Source: Tipula vernalis
Lineage: Eukaryota; Arthropoda; Insecta; Diptera; Tipulidae
Direction: 5' to 3'
Assembly (NCBI GenBank): GCA_958295665.1
Contig: OY282558.1
Span: forward strand, 136,360,326 to 136,424,325
DNA length: 64,000 nucleotides
The notes beneath the pieces were generated by a model. The model made no database searches and had not been told where the DNA came from. It worked only from the letters and a program-made list of their open reading frames with translations. Position 1 is the stretch's first letter; every line of letters begins with the position of its first letter. The position numbers were made by a program, and so were the translations under genes. Of the stretch, positions 51,320-62,645 are shown one piece after another.

Positions 51320-51735
51320 GCGACACAGTAAAATAATATCTGCCATATTTATAGATATTAGGAAGGCATTTGACTCCGGTTTTGAAATCATTGATCAGGT
51401 CATACCTCAAGGATCGTAAATGTTTTGTGTGCTCTAACAAAACACAGCTAATATATTTCTATCCACATTCAAAATACAAAAATAAATAAAAAATGCGGTA
51501 CCGGTGATAGTTGATGGCCAAGAGATTAATGAAGTAAAATCGGCCAAATATTTGGGCATTACCTCTGAGTTTCTTCTCCCACATAAAAAATTTTAAAAGC
51601 AGCGGACTACAAAAATAAATTGATGGTGTACAAAGTATATGTAAGACCAAATATGACATATGCGGCACCGGCGTGGTACGATTTGACAAATAACTCGGAA
51701 AACCTTGTGATCCAAAGAATGCTTACATAACATAT
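51320..51735 (+). pseudogene. Jockey-type LINE reverse-transcriptase fragment
   Basis: The plus strand reads KIISAIFIDIRKAFDSGFE (51331 onward, the palm motif with FIDIRKAFD). After a deletion comes QVIPQGS near 51400. Then VIVDGQEINEVKSAKYLGI (about 51508-51560), and in a shifted frame KNKLMVYKVYVRPNMTYAAP followed by AWYDL (about 51614-51685). These are the palm, the region after the YADD motif, and the C-terminal YxxxVRPxxxYAxPxW block of Jockey-like LINEs. The segment holding YADD is missing, so an internal deletion has removed the catalytic centre. Confidence 0.85.
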
Positions 51736-54700
51736 CATTTGATTTATATTATCATATTAAACCACTATGGTTACTGTGGTTACTTCTACATTTTAAAAAT
51801 GTATGTATTATGGCTGCTGTGCATCATTACCAATAAAAGCTTTTAAATCAAATATATTTTTCATTGCGCTTTTGAAAATGATCCGGAATAGGGTTCGAAA
51901 GCTAAAGCTATAATTAGTAAAAAAGAAATTAAAAAGATTTAGGGTTCTTCTCTCTTCTCTCCAAATAAAAATTGTTTAATTTATAAATATTAATTGGCTC
52001 ATAAAAATAAAACACTAATTTAAATTTAACAGTTAAGCTTTCATCATCATTGCTAAAGCTCAAATATTAACATCTTTTTGACCTTAATTAAAAAGTTACT
52101 CTCTAAATTAAAATAAATAATTCTTTTTTATAAACCTATTCTTGTAAACATTTTATAAGACTTTTTTATTGTATTTTAATTGTATAAGCATAACTTTAAA
52201 ATTCTTATTGACTTTGAGGAATAAATATTTTAAAAATTATTTATCGTTTGACGAAAAGCTTAGAAAACACAATTGAGGTTGAATTTTATCAATCCAAACC
52301 AATTTTCTGGTAAATTACTTCGAAAACCTTCAAAAAGTAATTACAGCAGCTACATCGTTAAACAGATCAAAAGTTCCTTGGTCCAAACAAAAAATAAATA
52401 TTTTCATAAAAGTTTTTTTTAGACATTAAAAGTTTTATAAGCTTTAATAAGCGAGTGTTTCAAATTTGTTCAAACATTAATTTTTCAAGTAAGGCGCCCT
52501 TCGTTTTCTGGCCCTTAGTCATGGATAGCCCAATAATTTTAAAGTGACAACTACAAACGTTGATTGAACTTCCTTAGGAAATAATTTTTATTACAGTTTG
52601 GTAAACAGTTTAGTTGAAAAAAGAACTAAAACTTGTGGTGGTTATCGAGTAACATAGAAAAACTTCGATTTAATTAGCACGGGTTTCCATTTTTGTTTTT
52701 AACGGTTTAAAGTTTTAAAAATTAGCAAGCTCTCAAAAGTATGCAAAATACCTTTTGAAATATAGCAAAAAGTTGCTTCAAAAATTTGATTTACATGTTC
52801 CAAATAATACTTTTAAAAAAAATCTAAAAGCTTCCCCAATCCTAAAAGAAAACTATTTATTTCATCTAGTTGTGAAAACATTCTTCGAATTAAGCTTACT
52901 TAATTAGGAAGAAATTAGCTTATTGAAAACATTCTTCGAATTAAGCTTACTTAATTAGGAAGAAATTAGCTTATTAATATTGCTGAAATAAAGCTGTTTA
53001 GCGCTTAGTTTTAAATTTTGAGTTTCCAGCATTGATATATAAAAGACAAATGCTTAAAACCGAGTAAAAAACTAAATATTTTCCAATAAATTAAAAATCA
53101 ACTTTTATACAAAATAACAGTCTAAAGGAAAACTTACTTTGATTTTATTAAATATTTTCGATGAGAGAAGTTTCAAAAGCTTCTTGGCATACCCATTTGT
53201 TTGGTAAAATGTTTGTTTTAATTAAACCAAAAATCAATATTTAGAAGCTGTCGACCGGTTTATTTAAGGCTTATTAGCAAACTGTTGAATTAAAAGCTCT
53301 ATCTCAAAGCTTAATATAAATGTTTTTGTTGCAAAGGTACATTTTAAATATATATAAACTATTATAAACACTAAATTTTTAAAATACTATAGCTTAAATT
53401 TAAATTAAGCGGGATTCAAATCAGATAATAATTTAATGTTAAACAGTTAATTTTAATGTTAGTCGAAAAGTTTTCATAATAAATCTTAGAGCTCGCTTTA
53501 ACAAAATGGTATACTGTTTAAATATTCAATATTAAATCTTTAATTAATTTAATTCAAAATATTTCGAGCTATCAGTTATTCTGTTACTATACCTCTAGGA
53601 CCGCTTAGCACACAAAAACTACACTATAAGAAGAACATTTTCTGGCTTAAGTAAGTGACACTTTAAATAATTATTGTAGATGTTCGCCGAATAATTATTT
53701 CAAAATTCATAATTGATTCAAGCACAATTAGTAGCTACCGATTAGTAGAAAATTTACAAAATTCATTTAATGGAGAAATTTAGAAACGTAGTTTGAAAAT
53801 TAAAATTATGAACCAAATCTGAAATTCAGAATAAACTTTTTGCAAATTAGTAGAAAAGCTTCATTAGAAGGGAAAACAAATTAATTTGAAAACCCCCTAA
53901 CAACACTAAATAATAATTTGTATATATCCCCTTTTTATAAACGTATATACATATATAAGCTTACATGATTTTGTAGAGCTTTAGATAAATGTGGATAAAA
54001 TCGATAAAAAATAAATATTGAAATCATAAATGTGGCTTTAGTTTAACTTCCAAGTTTTAGAATATTTCATTGATTAAAAATATATTTAAAATTTTAGCTA
54101 AATTAAAAGCTTAACTTTGATACAATATAATTTTTTAATTTGAATTAGCCAATGTATTAATTTTAAAAATTTAGTCTGAAACAAAATTCCAGTCTTGAAA
54201 AAGCTCAATAGTTTTGAATTTAAAACTGAAAGTTTCAAAGGAAGTTTGGCTTCCTCTAAGAAAAGCTTTGATTATTGCAATTTTCATTGAAAAGATTTCC
54301 AATTCGTAAAGACTTAATTTGAACAATAAATATTTTATATTGAAGCTTGTTTTATTTAAAGCATTTAACTAGGCTTAACAGATGAAACATTAACCGAAAT
54401 TTAAGCTTTTAAAGCTTTATAAATGTTAAATTATAAAAAATTTATCATATAAAAGTTGATTATTTATTATTATTGTTTTATAAAGCATAAAACTTAAAAA
54501 ATGTACAATAAGTTTACCAGTTACAAGATTTTCTGTTGTTTAAAATAGAGCATTATATTAATGTGATAATCTAAGTAAATATATTGTAATTTACTAATAA
54601 TGTATGTAATGTATGTAATTTTGAAGTTTAAAAGCTTTAGAATATGAATCGTAAGCTTTCTAATATGTATGTAAAAAAAAGGTTTAAATATTAAAATTAA

Positions 54701-56150
54701 AAAGCTTGAAAAATAACAAGAAGGCTGAGCTAGAATCTGACAAATGTTTAATAAGCTTTATTGGATTTACAGCATTTAAAAAGCTTTAAATTCTTAGCTA
54801 AAAAAAGTTGAAGTATAAATTAATCTTCCATATAAACTATAAATATAAAATCAATTAAAGTTTAAAAGCTTTTTCATTTTTACAGAAAATGGTTGCTGAT
54901 TTAAGCTTTTACACTTTTAAGCGTGTAATACGAGGAATTATGTATGTTAACTTAAAAGCATTAAGAACAAACAGCCTTAAAACGTACATAAAAATACACA
55001 ACCCGTAAAAACAAAGATTTTGACTATATATCCTTTATATATAAGACTCGGTCGATTGAAATTCAGTTTCGACCTTCTTCACCATGACTAAAATTTAAAA
55101 TTCAATGAGTAAGGGCAAAGCAACCTTGATTATACAAAGCCATAGTCTAAAAAACACAGCTTTTATAAAGGAATTAGAAACGAGGAAAAAACCAAACTTT
55201 TCATAGTAAAATACACAAAACATATGGGAAATCACTTTTTTTCCTAAGACAAATTTTTAAATGAAAACGTTACAAATTCTTAATTATAATTTCTGAAATA
55301 CTTTCATAAATATTTGAATTTCAATATATATGAATATCGTTAAAGTAAATCGTTTTCATTTTCTTGTAAAAATTGATTTATTTAAACCAAAATACAAAAA
55401 AAATTTCATAACAACAGCATTCTGTCAAATTAAAATAAAAGCTTACTACAATTCGTTTGGTCATTAAGTCAATATACATTACATAGACGGCAGTGATGGC
55501 CGTAAAAATTTGGTAAAATCATACCCAAAATTACCACCTGAGGAAATTTTCATGTAAAAAAATCGTAGGAAAAGCAAAACAAATTCACAAACTATTTAGT
55601 ACGAGTGATAATTTTGTGACTAAATAATTTTTTTTCGTATTTTTCTGCAAATATTTTAGACATCTTACGTACACTAGTAAAACTAAAGATAAATTTAGCA
55701 AGTATTATTTTATTTCATCAGAGCCAACTTTGATTTATTTTTCAAAATGGAAATTCGAAAAATATATTTTAGGCATAGTTTAATTTTAATATTTCTGCAA
55801 TTAATATTTATTCAATAACAATATAGTCTTCTTGAATGTTGTTGGTCAAAGTATGTAGAAAACATTTATATAAACGTTTTATAATATATTTGCTTTTTTC
55901 ATTGAAAAACTTGAACCTAAAAAACACCATTTTTACTATGGATTCCTATGGAAATCAATGAAAAGTTATACCACTAAAAAAGCTTCTAAAAAATACGTCA
56001 TTATGATTATGGCTCTATACTCTAGAAGGCTCTGGTAAGGGTCATTCAAAAAACAAATTTGAATTTTAAACTTACTTGAAGAAACATTTGGAACACTACT
56101 AGATTGAATTTTTTTAAATTGAAAATTAAAGAAAAAACTTAGTTATGGTA
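51736..56150. other. long non-coding stretch rich in AAGCTT words
   Basis: No coding region or element is recognised over 4.4 kb. AAAAGCTT, TAAGCTTT and similar words recur at high density between about 51.8 and 55.4 kb, and also just left of the satellite (46.5-47.1 kb), so the satellite sits within this compositional domain. Confidence 0.55.
52874..52975. repeat. perfect 51-bp tandem duplication
   Basis: The 51 bases from 52874 (beginning GAAAACATTCTTCGAATTAA) are repeated without a change at 52925-52975. Confidence 0.95.
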
Positions 56151-56449
56151 TATTGATCGAACTGAAATTTTGCCAAAAAGTATTGTTAGGTGACAAAAGT
56201 CGATGTGCAAAATTTCAGCGCGAGAGGATCACGGGAAGTGGGTCAATTTTGAACTTGAAGATCATAAGGACACTCAAGCAAGCAATCAGGCAGGTGAAGT
56301 TAATATAAAGGATATAAAAAGAGGACAGAATAAATTTGGACATCGAGCTAGCCGTACATAATTGAAATTATAAATTGAAACGTTAATAATAAATAAAGAA
56401 AGTTTTATTAAAGAAAGAAATGTAATCCCAAGAAAGCTCACTACAAAAT
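56151..56449 (+). repeat. 3' part of the 5' LTR of a 17.6/297-type Ty3/gypsy element (left end unknown)
   Basis: A TATA box (GGATATAAAAAGAGGACAG, near 56309) is followed by an AATAAATAAAG polyadenylation-like block near 56389. About 60 bases later comes a primer-site-like sequence. This order is that of an LTR running into the internal region. The left boundary is not visible because the second LTR lies outside the window. Confidence 0.5.
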
Positions 56450-56466
56450 TAGTGACAGCGGTGGGA
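56450..56466 (+). other. probable primer-binding site (tRNA-Ser type)
   Basis: TAGTGACAGCGGTGGGA resembles, with gaps, the serine-tRNA primer site of the 17.6 and 297 elements of Drosophila. It lies about 800 bases before the recognisable gag, a plausible distance. Confidence 0.45.
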
Positions 56467-57250
56467 TGGTAGTGGTAAAAATATCATCCCTACCATCTTG
56501 TAAACGTACTCGCGTTGTGGGTTTTCTTAAAAATTCATAAAATATCATGCTAATTAAATCATAAAGTTCGTATAATTAATACAAAACAATGATACAATTA
56601 ATAGTAAAATTAAGTTATAGTGTGTCATAATCTGATGTGCTTACATTCATTTTCAACAGTTAAAATTCAGTTTTTTGTTCTTAAAAGAACGCATTTTATG
56701 CGTCCTTGAGCATCTCGTGTTGTTACAGTGGCAATAAACAGACAATTATACCAGTTCTCATCATAAATACGTTTTTATAAAATAATTATTTACGATAATT
56801 GATGAGTTATCAAATATGTCGACAATCAGAGATGTATAATATTGGTACTATTCAAATGATAGTGCATACCAATTATGGTCGCTATCACCATTCATACCAG
56901 CTAGCGTAAAGTGCATGCTTGTATCATCAATGCACCTGACCCGTAATCAACAGTTAGATCAGCCGATCATCAGCGACCTTGATGGAAAATCATACGGATA
57001 CTAACTAGTAACACTAAATTAAACCAATTTCAATTCAAAATATTTTAAAAATTGCGGTACATATTGGATCCTCATTTTTTCATTGATTTCAAAACCAGCA
57101 TTTGACCAGAATATTACAATATACAACTATCATCACAGTCAATCCAAATTTCAATCAACCTGGAAGAGCGAAATCAACAAACAACGGGTGAATATAAATT
57201 TTTCATTTTAGTTTTTTAACATATGTACATAAAAAATATAATGAATATAA
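56467..57250 (+). other. gypsy leader / unrecognised 5' gag part
   Basis: No clear frame is seen between the primer site and the recognisable capsid-like region. A stop at 57248 closes the gag frame upstream, so the N-terminal portion is either non-coding leader or decayed. Confidence 0.4.
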
Positions 57251-57781
57251 CCTATAAACGACGAAAGTGATGTTGAAGATTATTATGATTTAAGAACGCT
57301 ATTCAAACGTGTAGTCCCTGAATTTGACGGAGAACCTGATAAATTACATAAATTTATTTTCGCTTGTGATGCAGTGTACGATTCTTTAAAAAATAAGGAA
57401 AACGAGAAATTTTTAAAGGTTGTGAAAACTAAATTAAGTGGTGTAGCATATGATGTTGTGAAACATAATAAATTTGAAAACTGGGATGAATTAAAACAGG
57501 AACATAAACTTCAATATAGTTTTGCCAGTAGAACAGTACCAGAAATTCAAGCAGAATTATTTAAAATCAGACAGTCGAATTGTGAAAATGTTAGGCAATA
57601 TGCAGCTAGAGTTAACAAATTGTTGTCCGAATTAAATGATGCTAGCTCGCAGTCAGTTGGTATAGCTAATTCAAAAGTGTATGTAAAATTGAATGAAAAT
57701 ACAGCATTGAAAACTTTTCAAGATGGATTACGTGATCCTATCCTAAATCGAATTTCCAAAATCAATTCACCTTGCCTGTAA
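57251..57781 (+). pseudogene. Ty3/gypsy gag (capsid) remnant
   Basis: The frame open from 57251 to the stop at 57779 has no in-frame ATG near its start, so the beginning is lost or shifted. It contains VVPEFDGEPDKLHKFIFACD, later KLSGVAYDVVKHNKFENWDE, then the IRQSNCENVRQYAARVNKLL block. This is the retrotransposon capsid fold in its usual order. At about 176 codons it is much shorter than a full Gag. The zinc-knuckle nucleocapsid normally following the capsid is absent: only about 40 bases separate this stop from the protease frame, implying a deletion. Gag would form the particle shell. Confidence 0.85.
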
Positions 57782-57818
57782 TATCCAAGATGTTCAACAA
57801 GTATTAATTTCCAAGGTA

Positions 57819-58113
57819 TTGCATTTTAGTAAATTTATTGAATTTTACGTCGATGTAGCTGAACACAACCAATTATCATTCCTGGTAGATACGGGAGCTG
57901 ATATTAGCATAATAAAAATTGATTGTATTGCTGATGATACACCGTGTAATGTAAACAACAAATGTAATATCAAAGGAATATCTGCAAATCATTTGGAAAC
58001 TCTAGAAACATTTACAGCCAAATTAAAGCTTACGTAGTCAATTAGAAATACCACATAAGTTTCATGCCGTAAAGTCCAATTTTCCCATTCAATGTCATGG
58101 TATATTAGAAAAA
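57819..58113 (+). pseudogene. Ty3/gypsy aspartic protease, interrupted by a Helitron
   Basis: The frame carries LSFLVDTGADISIIK (about 57876-57920), the DTGA active site of retropepsins. It hits a stop at 58035. In the next frame it continues with FPIQCHGIL near 58079-58107, the block that in this family precedes the linker to the reverse transcriptase. The gypsy sequence ends at 58113, where the Helitron begins, and resumes at 63663 in the same frame. One frameshift near 58031 is visible. Confidence 0.88.
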
Positions 58114-58140
58114 CTAGTAATTACCCGTCAAAACTGACGG
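58114..58140 (-). other. Helitron 3' terminus: CTAG end and hairpin
   Basis: Plus-strand 58125-58140 is CCGTCA-AAAC-TGACGG, a 6-bp stem with a 4-base loop. CTAG occupies 58114-58117. In Helitrons this hairpin, 10-12 bases from CTRR, acts as the transposition stop signal. Confidence 0.93.
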
Positions 58141-58485
58141 AAGTTTCTGAAAACTCAATATATAGTAGTTCACATATTTATTTGCTTTTTATACCCCTAA
58201 CTTCCCCTTCCTAAAAGATCGTAACATATTTCAAAACCCCTCCCTCTCCCAGGCGTAACATAAAAGTATTCACATTTTTAAATTATTTTAATCACGTGAA
58301 AGAGAATTTTGCAATTAAGAAAACGGGCTATCAATGATATGATCTATGTTCACTCCTCCCTATCTTTAACAAATCGTAACAAATCATGAAGCCACCCCCA
58401 TGAAGCGTTACGTAATATGGCCCCATAGCCTGAAAAGTAAAATGTTTTTTTTCCCTAAAATAATACGAAATAAGACAATTTAATA
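58141..58485. other. Helitron 3' non-coding region
   Basis: About 345 bases between the end of the helicase remnant and the terminal hairpin. No coding signal is seen. Confidence 0.6.
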
Positions 58486-60027
58486 TTAATTCAATAATTC
58501 TTTTATCACAACGTTTCTTGTAAATGTACAGTTATCATTTATTATTGCGCCTTGGTATGAGAAAATAGAATAGAAATAGAAATTGTTGATCAGCACTCTA
58601 AGGTTTTCATGATTTCGTACTCGCGTTAAAGCTACATAAAGCTGGCCATGAGCAAAAACAGGTTCTGGTAAAAACACCCCAACCGCCTTGATACAATTCC
58701 TGAAGAGCTTTTTCACGATCAATCGAGTTCCATTCAGAAGTCCCTTCTTTGGATCCAAATTCCTTAGCAACATGATAAACGCATCAACTTTCAATTTCAG
58801 TAAATGAGGAGGCATGCCAGAAGGGGTCTGAGAATTCAAAAATTCGACTGGAAAATCGATTGCATCGTTCGGGTCGTCGAAGATCATTAAGTTAATGCTC
58901 AGGAAGGTTGTTGCATCTCCCGGTAAAAGATCAAGAATGGCATTGTTGAGCTTTGTGACATGAACATTTTTTGGACTGAGAATGATCTTGTTGGCGACAT
59001 CGGCGATTTCATCAGCAGTTGTTGTTCGAATTTCAACTCCAAAAGTTGGTAGAATGATGTTTTCACGCACTATCATTTCCTCAGGAATTTCGACTAAACC
59101 GGGATCGGCTTCTTCCAATGCAAAACCCATTCGTTGAACTCTCGTTGTCCAAATGCTCGCATATTGGTGATGAGAGTTCGCTGCTTCACATGCCGCCACG
59201 AAAGAGAATTTTTCACGCACATTTCGATGATATCAGCATTTTTTCCTCTGGGAACAACATTTGAGGTTTGTCGAAAGTCACCGCCAAGGATGAGAAGCTT
59301 GCCACCGAAAGGACGAATATTATTCATGATTCCTCGCAGAAGCAGATCAATCACTCGAAGAGAATGCGAAGAAAGCATTGAAGCCTCATCGATAATGAGC
59401 ATTGCACCTTCTCGTAATTTAATAGATTCCTGCGAGGGGATTTTCATGGATGACACCGATGTTTCGTTAGCAGAAAGCAGGATTTTGAAACCACTGTGGG
59501 CAGTTCTACCACCAACTAATAAATCCGCTGCAATTCCTGTCGTGGCGAAAGCATGAACAACTTTACTCTGGCCTCTTACATAACTCATCAAAGTGTTGTA
59601 AAGGTAAGTTTTTCCCGAACCGTCAGGACCGTCGAGGAATAAAATCTCGACTCAGCCATTGAATCATCAATTAATTACAGCAGCAATCTCTTCGAAAATG
59701 GCACGCTGCATTGGGTTAAGGGTGGCGATCAAGTTTATGGCCATTTGAGCTTGCTCTTTGACATCGAAAACATGTTCGACGTTTTGAATCGGGCCCGGTT
59801 CAGGAAGGCGAAAATCTGTGCATTTCATGCCATTCATGCGCAAAATAACCTCAATGTCTTGAAGCAGTTTTTTTTCAGCGGTTATGTGATCGAAATACAT
59901 GATGTAGTCGGCGATTAAATACTCCTTGAATTGCTCGAAAAGCGCAAGAGGATTTTTTGGCGAATTGAAGACACAAATCAAAGCAAATGTTAGGCGAATT
60001 TGATGCGGCATGCACCAGCTTACACAT
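58486..60027 (-). pseudogene. Helitron RepHel: Pif1-type helicase part
   Basis: Minus-strand helicase motifs appear in order. Walker A is DGPDGSGKT (about 59636-59610); AFATTGIAADLL and GRTAHSGFK follow. Walker B is LIIDEASML (about 59406-59380), then LLILGGDFRQT. Near the end come SGMPPHLLKLKV, NGTRLIVKK, and the motif VI-like AHGQLYVALTRVR (about 58650-58612). Between NGTRLIVKK and VGVFLPEP the segment that holds motif V in relatives is missing. Three in-frame stops lie just before Walker A (about 59655-59680). Frameshifts lie near 59110 and 60027. The helicase would unwind donor DNA during rolling-circle transposition; this copy is dead. Confidence 0.93.
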
Positions 60028-62645
60028 GACTTGCTTCACTTAAACATCGTTCCCATTCGCTATCATCCTCAAGAAGGTTCATGGCTCGTGCTGCATCATT
60101 GAAGGTGTCAAAAATCACTGAATCGACGGTCTTAAGATCGGTAAAACTTTGAGCTCCACGAATGTGTTGTAATAGCAGTCTCAAATAAAAGCGCTCGCGA
60201 TCTTTCGGACTGACAGCATACATTCGAGTGATAATCCTATCTCCTCTCTGCTTGCCAACTTTCCAAATGCAAAAAGTTTTGTCAAATACGTAATGCTCAG
60301 GAATTTCGGAATACAAATATTGTCGAGCATTCTCGTCTTCGTGCTTGTTAAGCTCAAACCATGCAGTCAGATGTATGTATCGGTGTTGAGCTCGATCAGC
60401 TGCAGCATCTTCTTGGCCGTCTTGAAAATAAACCATTTGTTCGTCAGGAAGATGGATGGCAAGACGATAAACAACATGCGATCGATCGTTCATTGGATTT
60501 TCGAGCAGTCGCCAAATTGCTTCAGGAGCACAAACATAACGCGCATCGAGAAATTGCTTAATTTCATCATGAACAATCGGTCCTTGTGCACTTAATTCAA
60601 CAGAAGCACAATCATACCCTTTGTATATATATTTGAAAATGTACTTGATTGCTTGAACGGTTTGGCAGGATTCGACGTTAATGTGACAATTGAATTTGCG
60701 TGTTAAAAATTTGTTGTATGGAACGGCATGACGATTATCAATTTTCCTTACTCCTATTTGAATCTCAATTCCTTCACGACGACGATAAATGAGAAAACCA
60801 TTAACTTCGGTTAACGTTTCCTTGCAAAAGGATTTCGGAAATCTTTTTGCACATTCACCTTTTTCCATGCAAGGCGCAAGTGGGTTCTCATTGCCGCAAT
60901 GTCCATGTACGTATCATCGAGCGAACAACGATTTCATGCAATATGGGTTCCAGTTGCTGTTCAGGAATCTCAGCGCACACAAATCGATCAATCTTCTTGG
61001 CTGTGTCGATTTTTGAGTCATTGGCCAGAATGGAGAGCATGTGAGCATGCGGAAGTCCTCTTTTTTGAAACTCGATCGTGTAAACGTATGCAATGACATT
61101 TCCAAAAACCTTGTTCTTTACTATGTCATCGAGTAGTGCTTTCAACTTAATGCTGAACACTCGAGCAACCAAATCTGGTCTGTCACCGGGCTGTTGTACA
61201 GGAAAAAGGTTCTCTCGAATCTCTGGCCAATTGGGATTGCATGTCATAGTAATGAAAAGATCAGGCTTGCCGTACTTTGCCACAATTGCCATGTTACGAG
61301 GGGAACCTTGAAATGAAGATGGCAAGATGACAGATCGACCAACTGTAATTCCACCTCGATATTGCTCGACTCGTAAGCGTCCCTGCGGATTGCGCACAAA
61401 GTTCAAATTGTTGGCTTCAACTTGCAGATGAGCATCAACAGCCCACTGCTGAAACAATTTTCCGCCATGGAGAATTGGATTGAAGCGACCGACTCGAATG
61501 GCAATTTGTGCAACTTTCCATTGCAGAAGAGTGATTTTAGTTAGCTTTCTCTCGGGACAATGAGCGGTATTCATTTGCATGTTTGGTTACCAGCCAGCTT
61601 CTCCAAAAGGATAGAATAGTACGTATGTCATCGGATCCAAATGTAAACTTAAAATGTTGAGGTTGATGAGAGGTTGTTCATCATTACGTGGGTAAACTCG
61701 AAAATCACGTTCAAATGGAGGCTGTACGTCGGCAGAGCGAAAAATCATTGCCACCTCGTTAACTGTTGGAAGATCGTAACGACGTCTATCGTCAATACGA
61801 TCGCACCGAAATGCCATGTTCACAACGGGAAGCATTCGATTGTCGGCTGCCGCTGCTGGTTCTTCCTCCCGCTCAACCTCACCAAGATTTCGGTAGGCTT
61901 TCGCATAAATATTTTGCTCTCGAATCATTTCATCCAAAGCACTGACAATAGTTGCGTTCAATCGCGAATTAGCAGGATGATTCATGCGATCTTGATTCGC
62001 CATAGCTGAGTCGATAACATATAGCTGAGCATATTGTCGTTGCTCGCCTTCAGCTGGATGCATGTGGCCAGTACGATGATAGATCTGACCGTGAACGCGA
62101 AAAACATAAGGGCCTCGTCCTTGAAACTGATGAATTTGCGCACCCATTGAAGCAAATGCAAGCATAGAGTAGTACGATCGAATGTTATCATGAAAGGCTC
62201 GAAAATGTGGGTGATGAGGATTACTGAGAAGCTCATGAAGAAACGGAAATTGTCGCATTTGCTGGCAGCTAGTTTCAAGCAATACAGTTCCTTTGTGGCA
62301 ACAAAATTTGAAGTTTCCATCCGACGATTTTTCAGCACTAAAATTGAGAGAATGGCAATGTCGACATTCAACATTCATCACACCACAACTGTGAGCATTA
62401 ATTTCATTGTCTCGGAAGGTTTCATGATCAAAAATCGATGAATTCCCAGCGGCTCTCGATCTTCGCATCCGATTTGCATTTCGAGCTCTGCGAATTATGC
62501 CTTCTCCCGGCATTTTATTTAAAAGTCGTTGGCGTTTTTGCTCATTATTGCGTTGACGACCTTCTTGCGACTGTCGATTTCTCCACCTTAGTTGTCGTTC
62601 ACAATTCAAACGCAATTTCCGTCCTTCCGGAGTTTCTCGTTCCAT
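60020..62645 (-). pseudogene. Helitron RepHel: N-terminal and Rep nuclease part
   Basis: Translation starts at the ATG ending at 62645, with a strongly basic, arginine-rich N-terminus. A cysteine-rich block (C94-x2-C97, then C115-C116) resembles the RepHel zinc finger. The frame runs to an in-frame TAA at 61587-61589 and continues with HCPERKLTKITLLQWKVAQI. Rep motifs follow: FITMTCNPNWPEI (about 61255-61215), the HUH-type GLPHAHM (about 61060-61040), and, after a one-base frameshift near 60915, IKYIFKYIYKG at about 60650-60618. This last block has the two catalytic tyrosines four residues apart. Rep nicks and joins DNA at the element ends. All catalytic residues I can identify are still present, but the stop and frameshift break the protein. 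Confidence 0.94.

Noticed and set aside
59134..62374. Several plus-strand and second minus-strand frames of 60-140 codons over the Helitron
   Set aside because: They are shadows of the Rep-helicase gene in other frames.
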